This document shows positions 45,040-54,123 of a stretch of DNA of 64,000 nucleotides, in pieces. This DNA is from Alistipes timonensis (GTDB lineage Bacteria > Bacteroidota > Bacteroidia > Bacteroidales > Muribaculaceae), in NCBI GenBank assembly GCA_023663385.1, contig JAMPHO010000001.1, forward strand, positions 933,153-997,152, written 5' to 3'. A program made the translations under genes and the position numbers. The notes beneath the pieces were generated by a model. The model did no database searches, was not told where the DNA came from, and saw only the letters and a program-made list of their open reading frames with translations. Positions within the stretch are counted from its first letter, which is position 1, and every line of letters begins with the position of its first letter.

Positions 45040-46776
45040 ATGGCTAACTTCTATACCGATAATCCCGACCTGAAACTGCACCTGCAGCACCCCCTGATGC
45101 GCAAAATCGTGGCGCTCAAGGAACGGGACTTCGCCGACGCCGCCAAATTCGACTATGCTCCTGTCGATTTCGACGACGCGATGGACAACTACTACCGAGT
45201 ACTCGACATCGTCGGGGAACTCTGCGGAACCACTATCGCCGACAACGCCGAAGGGGTCGACCACGAGGGTCCCTCCGTGGCTAACGGCCGCGTGACCTAT
45301 GCTTCCGGCACCCAGGAAAACCTTGAGGCTTGCCGCAAGGCCGGCCTGATGGGTATGGCTATGCCCCGCCGCTTCGGTGGTCTCAACTTCCCCATCACCC
45401 CCTACATCATGGCCGCCGACATCGTGTCGCGCGCCGACACCGGTTTTGAAAACCTCTGGGGTCTCCAGGACTGCGCCGAAACCCTTTACGAGTTCGGCTC
45501 CGAGGACCAGCGCGAACGCTACATTCCCCGCGTTTGCGCCGGCGAGACCATGTCGATGGACCTGACCGAGCCTGACGCCGGTTCCGACCTCCAGGCCGTG
45601 ATGCTCAAAGCCACCGAGCAGCCCGACGGCACCTACCTACTTAACGGCGTGAAGCGCTTTATCACCAACGGCGACGCCGACATCCACCTGGTGCTCGCCC
45701 GTTCCGAGGATGGCACCAAGGACGGCCGCGGCCTCTCGATGTTCATCTACGACAAGCGCCAGGGTGGCGTCAACGTGCGCCGCATCGAGAACAAGCTCGG
45801 CATCAAGGGCTCTCCCACCTGCGAACTCGTCTACAAGAACGCCAAGGCCGAACTCTGCGGCTCGCGCCGCCTCGGCCTCATCAAGTATGTGATGGCCCTT
45901 ATGAACGGCGCCCGCCTCGGCATCGCCGCCCAGAGTGTCGGCGTAAGCGAACTCGCCTTCCGCGAGGCCGAAGCCTACGCCAAGGACCGCAAGCAGTTCG
46001 GCAAGGCCATCATCGAGTTCCCCGCCGTGCGCGAAATCCTCGCCGTGATGAAGGCCAAGCTCGACGCTTCCCGCTGCCTCCTTTACGAGACCGCGCGCTA
46101 CGTCGATCTTTACAAGGCATACGAGGACGTTGCCCGCGACCGCTCCCTCACTCCCGAGGAACGCAAGGAAATGAAGCTCTACAACAAGCTCGCCGACGCC
46201 TGCACCCCTCTCGCCAAGGGTCTTTCCAGCGAATACTGCAACCAGAACGCCTACGACTGCATCCAGATACACGGCGGCTCGGGCTTTATGAAGGACTACG
46301 CTTGCGAACGTCTCTACCGCGACGCCCGCATCACCTCCATCTACGAAGGCACCACCCAGCTGCAGGTTGTGGCAGCCATCCGCCACGTCTTCACCGGCAC
46401 CTACCTCCAGCTCATCGAGCAGTGCGCCGCTATGCCCGTGTGCGACTGCCTCGCTCCGCAGAAGGCCATGCTCGACAAGATGACCGAGACCTACAAGGAA
46501 GTCGTTGCCAAGGTTCACGAAATCAACGAACCCGCCTACACCGACTTCATGGCCCGTCACCTCGTTGAAATCGCTGGCAACGTGTTCATGGGTTATCTCC
46601 TCGTGACCGACGCCTCGCGCAACGCCGCCTCCGACGATGCCGAAGTCAAGGCCGCTGCCGAGAGCCTCGCCAAGAGCGCCCGCGTCTACTGCAACCTCGC
46701 CCAGGCCGAAGTAGCCCGCCACTCTACCTTCATCAACACCGTTACCCCCGCCGACATGGCCTCCTACCAGGCATAA
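45040..46776 (+). CDS. Acyl-CoA dehydrogenase
   Basis: 578 residues, longer than the usual 380-400 because of a C-terminal extension as in some Bacteroidetes members. Core motifs: MAMPRRFGGLNFPITPY, the FAD/substrate block MSMDLTEPDAGSDLQAV, NGVKRFITNGDADIHLV, IQIHGGSGFMKDYACERLYRDARITSIYEGTTQLQ, whose Glu in IYEGT is the catalytic base position of short/medium-chain enzymes. The extra ~150 residues are helical (ETYKEVVAKVHEINEPAYTDF). It is predicted to pass electrons to EtfAB. Substrate chain length is not certain; reductive running of the reaction is also possible in an anaerobe. Confidence 0.95.
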   Translation: MANFYTDNPDLKLHLQHPLMRKIVALKERDFADAAKFDYAPVDFDDAMDNYYRVLDIVGELCGTTIADNAEGVDHEGPSVANGRVTYASGTQENLEACRKAGLMGMAMPRRFGGLNFPITPYIMAADIVSRADTGFENLWGLQDCAETLYEFGSEDQRERYIPRVCAGETMSMDLTEPDAGSDLQAVMLKATEQPDGTYLLNGVKRFITNGDADIHLVLARSEDGTKDGRGLSMFIYDKRQGGVNVRRIENKLGIKGSPTCELVYKNAKAELCGSRRLGLIKYVMALMNGARLGIAAQSVGVSELAFREAEAYAKDRKQFGKAIIEFPAVREILAVMKAKLDASRCLLYETARYVDLYKAYEDVARDRSLTPEERKEMKLYNKLADACTPLAKGLSSEYCNQNAYDCIQIHGGSGFMKDYACERLYRDARITSIYEGTTQLQVVAAIRHVFTGTYLQLIEQCAAMPVCDCLAPQKAMLDKMTETYKEVVAKVHEINEPAYTDFMARHLVEIAGNVFMGYLLVTDASRNAASDDAEVKAAAESLAKSARVYCNLAQAEVARHSTFINTVTPADMASYQA

Positions 46777-46797
46777 CCCGGCAAACCATACTCAACA

Positions 46798-46838
46798 AGG
46801 AGCCGCCCCGGACTTTCCGGCGCGGCTCCTCGCAGTTT
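46798..46838 (+). terminator. Terminator after the etf operon
   Basis: Stem AGGAGCCGC/GCGGCTCCT with inner CCGG/CCGG pairing; followed by CGCAGTTTCT. Confidence 0.8.
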
Positions 46839-46927
46839 CTACAGGACGTTTAAAGACGTTGGTATAGCTACAAGACGATTTCGGACGATTTATAAGCCAT
46901 AGAGACAAACGTCTCGGAAATTTGTTT

Positions 46928-46935
46928 TATCTTTG
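46928..46935 (+). promoter_or_regulatory. -7 element upstream of the HNH/Sel1 gene
   Basis: TATCTTTG, perfect consensus, with no good -33. Just upstream are a small hairpin GAGAC/GTCTC (46902-46915) and four GACG-containing repeats (46844-46892). Confidence 0.5.
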
Positions 46936-47014
46936 TAAATGAATAACAACTGCCTAAATTAAAAGTTATAGTTCTCCATAGTATCTTGAGTTCATCATTC
47001 ATTTATAGCTACTT

Positions 47015-47980
47015 ATGATCGAGCATTTATCATACGCTGAAAAATTAGAGGATGAAAACTGGTCTAAAAAAAGATACGAGATTCTTCGACGAGATAATTG
47101 TCAATGCCGAATGTGTGGTGCATCAAAACAATTAGAAGTGCATCACAGATTTTACATTTATAAAGCGGATCCTTGGGAATACCCAAACGATGCATTAGTT
47201 ACATTGTGCCGTTCTTGTCATGAGTTAGTTCATAAAACGCTTCCTCCTCTTATTTACGCAAACAAATTTGGCGGTTTAATTCGAATGATGTTCACTCCTT
47301 GTAAGAGATGTAGTGGATATGGATATCTCTCAGAGTATAGGCACATAAATAATGGCATCTGCTTTAGATGTCATGGACATAGATTCGAAGAATTAATTAC
47401 TCCAAAAAGTGTTTCGCTAACATTGGCGGATGAATCCGCTGAGATATTTGATACTTTAACGACAATCACCAATGCAGAAACACTGTTTCGCATAGGTAAA
47501 AAATTTCACTTTGAAGATAAGGATAAAGCGAAAAGTTACTACTATAAATCGGCTATATATGGTTCAGCAAAAGCTCAAAATAACTTAGGGCTAATTTTCC
47601 AGGAAGATGGTAGAATAGAAGAGGCAAAGAGGTTGTTTTTATATTCAGCAATGCAAGGTGTAAACCAAGGAATCCAAAACTTAGGAATGCTTCTTAAAAA
47701 AGAAGGCGATTTGGATTTGTTATCTAAATGGTTGCCAATATTAAAAAATAACAAGCATTTCGTATGCCGTATAGCATTCGAATACTTCTTTAAGTTCCTT
47801 CAGGACAATGGAGAAAAGCCATCTTTAAACGAATTCATATCATCTGTTGACACACTTATCAATCTTGCTTCAAGCGGTTTCAAACCTGCTGCTAAGATAG
47901 TGGATGAATTCAAAATTCGAGACATTCAGAAATCCATTGTGGAAGAATTTGAAAAGAGTGCGAGCGCTGACAATTTGTAA
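47015..47980 (+). CDS. HNH-nuclease-like protein with second zinc ribbon and Sel1-like repeats
   Basis: 321 residues, strongly AT-rich against GC-rich neighbours, a sign of transfer. Residues ~18-75 form an HNH fold: C31-x2-C34, EVH43H44, N58 in YPNDALVTL, and C65-x2-C68-H69. Residues ~96-119 carry CKRCSGYGY and CFRCHGH, half of a DnaJ-type zinc finger. Residues ~155-235 contain Sel1-like repeats (YYYKSAIYGSAKAQNNLGLIF; FLYSAMQGVNQGIQNLGMLLKKEG). The rest is helical. Predicted cytoplasmic nuclease or nucleic-acid binder with a protein-interaction arm. It stands alone, with no partner defence genes nearby. Confidence 0.75.
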   Translation: MIEHLSYAEKLEDENWSKKRYEILRRDNCQCRMCGASKQLEVHHRFYIYKADPWEYPNDALVTLCRSCHELVHKTLPPLIYANKFGGLIRMMFTPCKRCSGYGYLSEYRHINNGICFRCHGHRFEELITPKSVSLTLADESAEIFDTLTTITNAETLFRIGKKFHFEDKDKAKSYYYKSAIYGSAKAQNNLGLIFQEDGRIEEAKRLFLYSAMQGVNQGIQNLGMLLKKEGDLDLLSKWLPILKNNKHFVCRIAFEYFFKFLQDNGEKPSLNEFISSVDTLINLASSGFKPAAKIVDEFKIRDIQKSIVEEFEKSASADNL

Positions 47981-48105
47981 ACATACGTCGTTACTGACTC
48001 TTTGTTTTTATTTTCATGCAAAACAAAGTTCTGATTGCGAAATTGCATTTCCCGCATTATAATAATACGCATTATAATAGTAGTTGTACCGGTCGTCAGA
48101 CTGCG

Positions 48106-48150
48106 CAAATGAGAGACTGCAATTCACACTATGACACAGCCTCTCATTTG
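48106..48150. terminator. Long-armed inverted repeat between the HNH gene and the hmu operon end
   Basis: CAAATGAGAG (48106-48115) pairs with CTCTCATTTG (48141-48150), with extra CTG/CAG pairs further in. It lies between convergent genes and may end both; no clear T tract on either side. Confidence 0.6.
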
Positions 48151-48176
48151 AGTTGTTGGTTCGCCGTGGGGCGGGG

Positions 48177-48524
48177 TTATTCGGGGATGTAGATGATGTC
48201 GCCGGAGGGGAGGCGGTAGGCGGTGCCGACGCGCTCGCCGCGGGTTGCGGAAGGGTCGGTATCGTCGGAGGCCGACGGGGTATAGCGGTTGATTTTCTCG
48301 CCTTCCTTGGTGATGATTTCCATCTGCTCGGTACCGGGGTTTTTCACCATCGTGAAATCCTCCTGGGAGAACATTTCGGTCATATTGTAGCGGCTCACGA
48401 GCGCAACCATAAGGGCCACAGCAAACACCATGGCGACGTCAAACAGGTTGCTGACCACGCTCATCGGGTCGCTATCCTCGCCGACGGAACGACCTCTGAG
48501 TATTGAATTGCGACGGCTTCTCAT
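48177..48524 (-). CDS. hmuV: DUF2149 membrane protein (HmuV-like)
   Basis: 115 residues with one hydrophobic helix (NLFDVAMVFAVALMVALVSRY, residues ~26-46) and a charged outer part. The start SVGEDSDPMSVVSNLFDVAM is the DUF2149 signature. DUF2149 proteins sit beside MotA/TolQ/ExbB-like proteins and CobN-type chelatases, and in topology resemble ExbD/TolR. Last gene of the haem operon; its start overlaps the HmuU-like stop by 4 bases. In Porphyromonas gingivalis the equivalent gene is hmuV. Confidence 0.85.
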   Translation of the reverse strand: MRSRRNSILRGRSVGEDSDPMSVVSNLFDVAMVFAVALMVALVSRYNMTEMFSQEDFTMVKNPGTEQMEIITKEGEKINRYTPSASDDTDPSATRGERVGTAYRLPSGDIIYIPE

Positions 48525-49144
48525 AAGGCGGAGTTTTTAGTGGTTTCTGCCGGGGCAACGCTGCTAAGGGTGTCGGCGATGTATTCCAGACGGGCCAGAT
48601 CGGCGCGGGCGCGGCGTTCGAGGCTCTGCTGGGTGAGGAATCCGATGGCGCTCACCGTAAGGCCGACAACGGTGGTGGCGAACGCCACCTGCATATTGTA
48701 GGCCATCGAGGCTATATCGCCCTGAGCGAGTCCAACCAGAGCTGGACCCATCGGGATGAGTGTGCCCATCAGGCCGAGTATTGGCCCCATTTTGGTGAGT
48801 GTTTTGGAGGTAGCAACTTCGCGCTCCGCCTCCAGTTCAAAGTCGTTGAGCAGCAGGGTGAGTTTAGGTTCGCTACCTGCGGCTTCGAATATGCGGCGTG
48901 CGTAGGCTTCGGCGGGGATAAGCGGTTTGGCGGGCAGGGCGGCGAACGCGGCACCCTTGTCCCCCTTGTCGAGTTCCTTGACAACAACGGCGAGGCGGGC
49001 CGAACCCTTGCGGGCGCGGCTCCACTGGCCAAAGTACGCGCCCACCATCAGAAGCGCCCTCGCGAAGAAGAAAATAAGCAGCACGATCACAGGCACGAGC
49101 AGCCCGGTTGAAATCCAGTAGAGAATGTTTGAGATAACGTTCAT
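48521..49144 (-). CDS. hmuU: MotA/TolQ/ExbB proton channel family protein (HmuU-like)
   Basis: 207 residues from ATG 49144. Three hydrophobic helices: ~5-30 (ISTGLLVPVIVLLIFFFARALLM), ~125-145 (MGPILGLMGTLIPMGPALVG), ~155-180 (FATTVVGLTVSAIGFL). The TKMGPILGLMGTLIPMGPAL block and ATTVVGLTVSAIGF are the conserved channel helices of the family. Probably forms a proton-driven motor with the DUF2149 protein to power HmuS/T or the TonB receptor. Overlaps both neighbours by 4 bases. Confidence 0.9.
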   Translation of the reverse strand: MNVISNILYWISTGLLVPVIVLLIFFFARALLMVGAYFGQWSRARKGSARLAVVVKELDKGDKGAAFAALPAKPLIPAEAYARRIFEAAGSEPKLTLLLNDFELEAEREVATSKTLTKMGPILGLMGTLIPMGPALVGLAQGDIASMAYNMQVAFATTVVGLTVSAIGFLTQQSLERRARADLARLEYIADTLSSVAPAETTKNSAL

Positions 49145-49845
49145 ATTTTTCCGATTCGTTTGTTTATCATATATTTGTTGAATATTATCCCAGCAGTCGC
49201 ACCGCATATCAGCAGAAGAACCACCGCTCCGAGGGCGTTCCATTCAATGAAGCTCACTCCGGCTGCCGCCGTACGGCCGTTGACTGTAGCGGTGACACCG
49301 AGGGCAGCTGTGAGGAGCGACGCGAGGAAGAGCAGCTCCAGACGGATGTCATCCTCGGGGAGTAGCCAGCGGAATGCCGCCGCGGCCAATGGCGCTCCAA
49401 TGAGCACAGCTACGGCCAGCGTATAGCCGACAAGGGAGAAGTCAGCTCCCGTAAAACTGAATATCAGCTCGGTAAGGAAGGCGAGTAGGGCCGGGAATAT
49501 CGCCAGCCCTGGAAACCAGAGCAATACGGCGAGCACGAGGCGCCCTTTGACGGATTTCAGTCCGCCACTGATTTTTCTGCCCATAAGGAAGCAGAACGCA
49601 ATCTGCGAGGCTACATCTATAGTGAGTAACACGGCGGCATCGAGCATAAATTCGGGCGACTCCAACCAGGAATCAATCTGAGTTTTCGACTGCGAAGCGG
49701 CTGAATCGGTTGCAAAGGCGACGAACAGTGCCGCTATGGCGCAGAGCGCCACCCGCCCAACCGTTCCGTGGTAGGTGAGTTTTGCCAGGAAGGCGAATCC
49801 CGCCATCAATAATATAATGAGAACTACTACCTCCATAGCTTTCAA
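49141..49845 (-). CDS. hmuT: Polytopic membrane protein (HmuT-like)
   Basis: 234 residues with six or seven hydrophobic segments and no recognised domain. The name rests on its place: in P. gingivalis hmuYRSTUV the gene between the CobN-like hmuS and the ExbB-like hmuU encodes a membrane protein of this type. It may form a complex with HmuS at the inner membrane. Stop and start codons overlap those of both neighbours (ATGA), so all are translated together. Confidence 0.75.
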   Translation of the reverse strand: MKAMEVVVLIILLMAGFAFLAKLTYHGTVGRVALCAIAALFVAFATDSAASQSKTQIDSWLESPEFMLDAAVLLTIDVASQIAFCFLMGRKISGGLKSVKGRLVLAVLLWFPGLAIFPALLAFLTELIFSFTGADFSLVGYTLAVAVLIGAPLAAAAFRWLLPEDDIRLELLFLASLLTAALGVTATVNGRTAAAGVSFIEWNALGAVVLLLICGATAGIIFNKYMINKRIGKI

Positions 49846-52800
49846 TCGTTGGATGCCTCCTTACGGCGGCGACGTATCACGATGAAGATAACACCGAGCA
49901 CGACGAACACAGCCGCGGCAACCGCAACAGCACTAAGGCGATTGGTTGTGGTCTGCGCAGAGTTGAGTTCCTCGCGCTTCATGACAGTGCCCTCGTTGCC
50001 TGAGGAGATATTCTCAGCGCGCGCCTGAGCCACAGCGGCGTTGTAGGCCGCGGCTGAGGCGGGAGCTTTCGAGGCTATATAATCGCGGAGTTTGGCATTG
50101 TCGCACACGAAGCCGGTGCATGCCGCGCCATATTCAGCCACAACCTCGGTGTGTAGCTCGGCGAGTTTGGCAAGCTGCTCGGGAGAGGCTTTCCACATCC
50201 CCTTGCGCGAGGTTTCGAGCATGACAGCGGTAATTTCCTGGATGGCCGCGGGCGACTTATCCGTGAAAAATTTCTTGGTGCCGAGTCCGTTGACGTCCTC
50301 AACAAGCGAGGCGTAGATGCCGTCCCACAGCTCATTGTCGATGGCTTCGGGCTTCATCACGTTCCAGCCGTAGGTGTTGCGCACAATGTCGGCGATAGCC
50401 GAAGCATCGCCCGCGCCACCTTTCATCTTCTCCTTGAGGTAGGCGGGATTGAGCACGGTGGTACGGCTCTCGACTCCGATGGCTTCCTTGACCTCCTGCA
50501 TACGGGCGCGGTTGCGGTTACGATAGTCACTCAGATACGCCTCGGGCTCCTTGCCGGTGATGTTTCGCACAGCCAGGTTCATACCCCCCATGAATTCATA
50601 CACATGGTCGAGGCTGAGTGCTCCCCAGGTGTTGCTCTGACGGGGCTGTACCACCACGTCGGTACGGGTGAGAGCCGCTTCGAAAGCGTGCTGGCGGGCC
50701 TGCTCCCAATCTTCTTCCGAGCCGTAGCTGGCGCCCATATTATTAATGTATGTTTCGGCGATTTCCGAAGCGTCCTCCCAACGGTCGCCCGCTTCGACCA
50801 TCGACTGGATGCCCGAGCCGTAGTTGCCGTTGACGCCGCCGAACACTCGCTGGGTCGAGAGCGAGCGGGCCTCTTTCGGGGACACCCCTTTGTCGACGAG
50901 CACGCGCTCCGACTCCACAATTCCCTCGCACACATAGTTGGGGTAGGCTTTGTCGTCGGCCTCGGCAGCCATCCTCACCGCGCGGCCTATGAGGAAGAGG
51001 CGCGATGCTGCGAGATCGCGGAGCTGACCGGAAGTCTGTACAACGACGTCGATTCGGGGGCGTCCGAGCTCTTCGTAGGGGATAAGCCGCAGGTCGGTGA
51101 CGCGGCCAAACGGGTCGCGCACCGGCTCGACTCCGAGCATATAGAGCACCTGCGCTATGGTCGCGCCTTCGGTCTCAATGAACTCGCTGCTCCAAAGCGT
51201 ATAGCTCACCTTGCGGGGCACACTGTCGCCGTGAGCTTTGCGATACATCGCTATAGTATTGTCGGCGAGGTCTTTCCCTTTCTCCCAGGCGACCGCCGAC
51301 GGAGTCTCCTCGGCGTTTACGGCATACATATTCCGCCCAGTAGGGAGTATTTCGGGATTGAGCACCGGGTCGCCACCCGATGTGGGGGCTATGTATCCGC
51401 CATTGAGGGCGTTAAGCAGTGAGGCGATTTCCGCGGCGGGGGATTCGCAGAGCGCTCGGCGGTATTTGTCAACGTTAGCGAGGGCCCTCTCCACCTCGCC
51501 CACCGCCTGGGCAAATTCGATTTCCTCCTTGGAGAACTCGCGCTGAAGCGTGCCCATTTTGTCTCCGGCATGACCCGCTCCCGTTTTGGTGCCACCACCC
51601 TTCACGACATTCTTCTTTGCCTCGATAGCGGCACGCATCTTATTGATGGCTTCTTCCGAGGCCCCCATCTTCCTGGCCATAGCAATGGCTTTCTCGGGGT
51701 CCATCCCCGCCGCGGCCATCATGGAGCCGTGGCTCTTAGTGGAGTTCGGGCGGTCGGCTATTTTCGAGGTCGCTGCCTGGGGCTGATTCATCATCGCGCC
51801 CATCACCATCATACGGGAAAACATCCCCTTGCTCCCTTCGATAGCGGTGTTTATGGACCGGGCGCTGTCTATTTCCGCCTGGGTGAGTCCGGCGATGGTT
51901 CGGAGCGACGCGTCATCGATAACAGTGCCTGAATTTACCAGTTTCTTAGCCTTGGCGCGGTGCTGCCGCAGGTCGCCGCCGCGGAGCTTCTGTAAGGAAT
52001 AGGCTATCGGGTCTATTGTCATAGCCTCAACAGTCGAGGAGATATGCTCCGGGGAGTAAGGCTTCCCGAGAACATATAGCGCGCCTGTGATTTTCTCGTT
52101 GGCGAGTTCCTCGGCGAAGGTTTCAACGCGGAGCACGTCGTCGCTCGTGAACGGTTTTACGCTGTCGATTCGGAGTTCGCGGTGAATGCCGAGTTCGAGG
52201 GTGTGCTTCTTCACAAGTTCCGCGCCGCGCACGGAGTCGGCGCGGGTTTTCGCGCCGTTGTATGCGGCGATGGCATCGGAAAGGTTCTTATAGATACCCC
52301 TCACGTCGCTTTCGAGGAAAGGGGGAGTGAGGTAGTTGACGATTCCGGCGTAAGAGCGGCGCTTGGCTATCATAGCCTCACCCACATTCGAGGTGGAGTA
52401 GAGATAAAAGTGGGGAAGAGTACCTACGAGGCGGTCGCTCCAATCCTCGCTGCCGAGGGCCACCTGTTTGCGAGGTGTGAATTCGAGCGATCCGTGGGCG
52501 CCGAAATGGGCGAGCGCGTCGGCTCCGAATCCGTGCTTGGCCCAGAGATAGGCGGCAACATACTGATGGGGCGGCGCGGCATCGGTACCGTGGACTATCT
52601 GGAAATCATCATCGCCGAGTCCGGCGGCAGGCTGCGGCAGAAGCGCCACATTACCGAAAATCAGGCACGGAAGTGCGAGATTCCCCTTGCCATCGGTGAG
52701 GGCATGACCTGGAAAAGCGCCGTCGACGCTGTCGGTGGCGGCTTTCATCGCGTCGGAAAGTGATGCGGAGCGCCAGGTGTCGTATTCTTCCTTGTCGATA

Positions 52801-54113
52801 ATCCTCGGATGGGCCTTGGCAACGAAGTCGGCCTTGGCGCCGACAGCGTAATCGTTGAATATGCGGCCGTTGGCATTAATGAGCTTCTCAAGCGAGGCGG
52901 CATCCGGCGGGAGATTGTCAACTCTGTATCCCGCCTCTTTGAGGCTTCTGAGGAAGTTGAAGAGCGAGGGGGCGACATCCATCCCCTCGGCCACCAACGC
53001 GCTTTGGCCGGGGCCTTTGAAGTAAAACAGAGCCACGCGCTTTTCGGCATTGGGCTTGGTCTGGAGCGCGACGTAATTGGCCACTGTCTCGGTGAATCGT
53101 TCGAGTCGGTCGGGTATCGCCGCGACCTCGGGCAGACTATCCTCCCCCTCGAAATGGGCGAAAAGGGCGTAGGGGAGCACCGCACCATCGATTTCCGGGG
53201 TAACAACGCTTTGGGAGAGGAATCCGCCGTTCATCCCCATTTTGTCGGCCATCCATTCATCGTAGGGGCGGTTCACGTTCAGGGGCGAGAAGAGGGGTAT
53301 GTTCTTCTCCGAGAGCCATTCAACGACGTTGTCGCCCATACGTCCGTGGGCCATATTGATCATCGCGGAGGCTCCGACCGAGTCGGCGCGCCCTTCGGCG
53401 ATAAAGCGCTGAATCACAGTGACGGGGTACACCGCCATACCGCGGCGTTCGAGCGAAGCGACAAGTGAGTCGGCCACACCCATCTGCCCGGTAAGTATTA
53501 CTTTCTTAGTGTTCTCGCCGAGTTTGCCGTTCTTTCGTAGCCAGGCTTCGTAGTCGGCCACGGAGTTGAAGCCGAGGTCGTCGCCATCCTCAGCTCCACC
53601 GGGGTAATAGATAAGCGAGGATGAGGAGGAAACCGGGTCGCCCGGCATCGGCGCAAAGAGCTTTTTCCCATCGATGAAGCGACGTATGTAGGCCATTAGA
53701 TTGCGATAGTTCGAGCGCCCTCCGGCAAGGTATTGCGAGAGGAACGACTGGTCGACCGAGTCGACCGAAACCACCATATTCCGCGGATTAGTGGCCGCCG
53801 TGGTAAGCACGGGCGTCCCCTCTTGGGCGGCTTCTATTAGTGCTTGACGCTGCTCCTCGGTAACGCGGAGCCCCATGCCGTTGACCAGCACCATATCATA
53901 GTCGGCGGCTCGGTCAAGCTCTTCGGGCGAGAGTTCCGCGATTTTCACCCAGCCATTGCCGGAGTTGGCTTTGGCGATCTGTCCGAGCGTGATAGCCTGA
54001 TAATTGACGAACGCCACTTTCGTCGGTGCCGCGACTCTTGACCACGCGCAAATGCCGGCCCCCAACAACAGGGCGCCGGCGCAAACCGATAATATAATCT
54101 TTTTTCTCTTCAT
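49842..54113 (-). CDS. hmuS: CobN-like chelatase, HmuS type (membrane-anchored haem dechelatase candidate)
   Basis: 1423 residues of the CobN/magnesium chelatase large-subunit family. It begins with a signal-anchor (KKIILSVCAGALLLGAGIC) and ends with a hydrophobic helix followed by RRRRKE, so the large middle part is outside the cytoplasm, unlike true CobN. The CobN hallmark appears near residue 540 as AHFGAHGSLEFTPRKQ, followed later by YVVSxxx-type blocks such as INNMGASYGSEEDWEQARQHAFE and SNTWGALSLDHVYEFMGGMN. HmuS homologues of Bacteroidetes are reported to remove iron from haem anaerobically. Lies between receptor (10 bases) and HmuT (4-base overlap). The alternative, a cobalt chelatase, is unlikely without cobST or cobalamin genes. 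Confidence 0.9.
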   Translation of the reverse strand: MKRKKIILSVCAGALLLGAGICAWSRVAAPTKVAFVNYQAITLGQIAKANSGNGWVKIAELSPEELDRAADYDMVLVNGMGLRVTEEQRQALIEAAQEGTPVLTTAATNPRNMVVSVDSVDQSFLSQYLAGGRSNYRNLMAYIRRFIDGKKLFAPMPGDPVSSSSSLIYYPGGAEDGDDLGFNSVADYEAWLRKNGKLGENTKKVILTGQMGVADSLVASLERRGMAVYPVTVIQRFIAEGRADSVGASAMINMAHGRMGDNVVEWLSEKNIPLFSPLNVNRPYDEWMADKMGMNGGFLSQSVVTPEIDGAVLPYALFAHFEGEDSLPEVAAIPDRLERFTETVANYVALQTKPNAEKRVALFYFKGPGQSALVAEGMDVAPSLFNFLRSLKEAGYRVDNLPPDAASLEKLINANGRIFNDYAVGAKADFVAKAHPRIIDKEEYDTWRSASLSDAMKAATDSVDGAFPGHALTDGKGNLALPCLIFGNVALLPQPAAGLGDDDFQIVHGTDAAPPHQYVAAYLWAKHGFGADALAHFGAHGSLEFTPRKQVALGSEDWSDRLVGTLPHFYLYSTSNVGEAMIAKRRSYAGIVNYLTPPFLESDVRGIYKNLSDAIAAYNGAKTRADSVRGAELVKKHTLELGIHRELRIDSVKPFTSDDVLRVETFAEELANEKITGALYVLGKPYSPEHISSTVEAMTIDPIAYSLQKLRGGDLRQHRAKAKKLVNSGTVIDDASLRTIAGLTQAEIDSARSINTAIEGSKGMFSRMMVMGAMMNQPQAATSKIADRPNSTKSHGSMMAAAGMDPEKAIAMARKMGASEEAINKMRAAIEAKKNVVKGGGTKTGAGHAGDKMGTLQREFSKEEIEFAQAVGEVERALANVDKYRRALCESPAAEIASLLNALNGGYIAPTSGGDPVLNPEILPTGRNMYAVNAEETPSAVAWEKGKDLADNTIAMYRKAHGDSVPRKVSYTLWSSEFIETEGATIAQVLYMLGVEPVRDPFGRVTDLRLIPYEELGRPRIDVVVQTSGQLRDLAASRLFLIGRAVRMAAEADDKAYPNYVCEGIVESERVLVDKGVSPKEARSLSTQRVFGGVNGNYGSGIQSMVEAGDRWEDASEIAETYINNMGASYGSEEDWEQARQHAFEAALTRTDVVVQPRQSNTWGALSLDHVYEFMGGMNLAVRNITGKEPEAYLSDYRNRNRARMQEVKEAIGVESRTTVLNPAYLKEKMKGGAGDASAIADIVRNTYGWNVMKPEAIDNELWDGIYASLVEDVNGLGTKKFFTDKSPAAIQEITAVMLETSRKGMWKASPEQLAKLAELHTEVVAEYGAACTGFVCDNAKLRDYIASKAPASAAAYNAAVAQARAENISSGNEGTVMKREELNSAQTTTNRLSAVAVAAAVFVVLGVIFIVIRRRRKEASND

Positions 54114-54123
54114 AATCAGTTTA

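Noticed and set aside
50604-51422. Plus-strand frame inside hmuS
   Set aside because: Mirror of a well-supported minus-strand gene; no start signal or family.
49842-54113. True aerobic cobaltochelatase CobN
   Set aside because: Signal-anchor and C-terminal membrane helix, haem-type receptor neighbour and HmuT/U/V-like genes point to the HmuS group; no cobalamin genes or riboswitch nearby.
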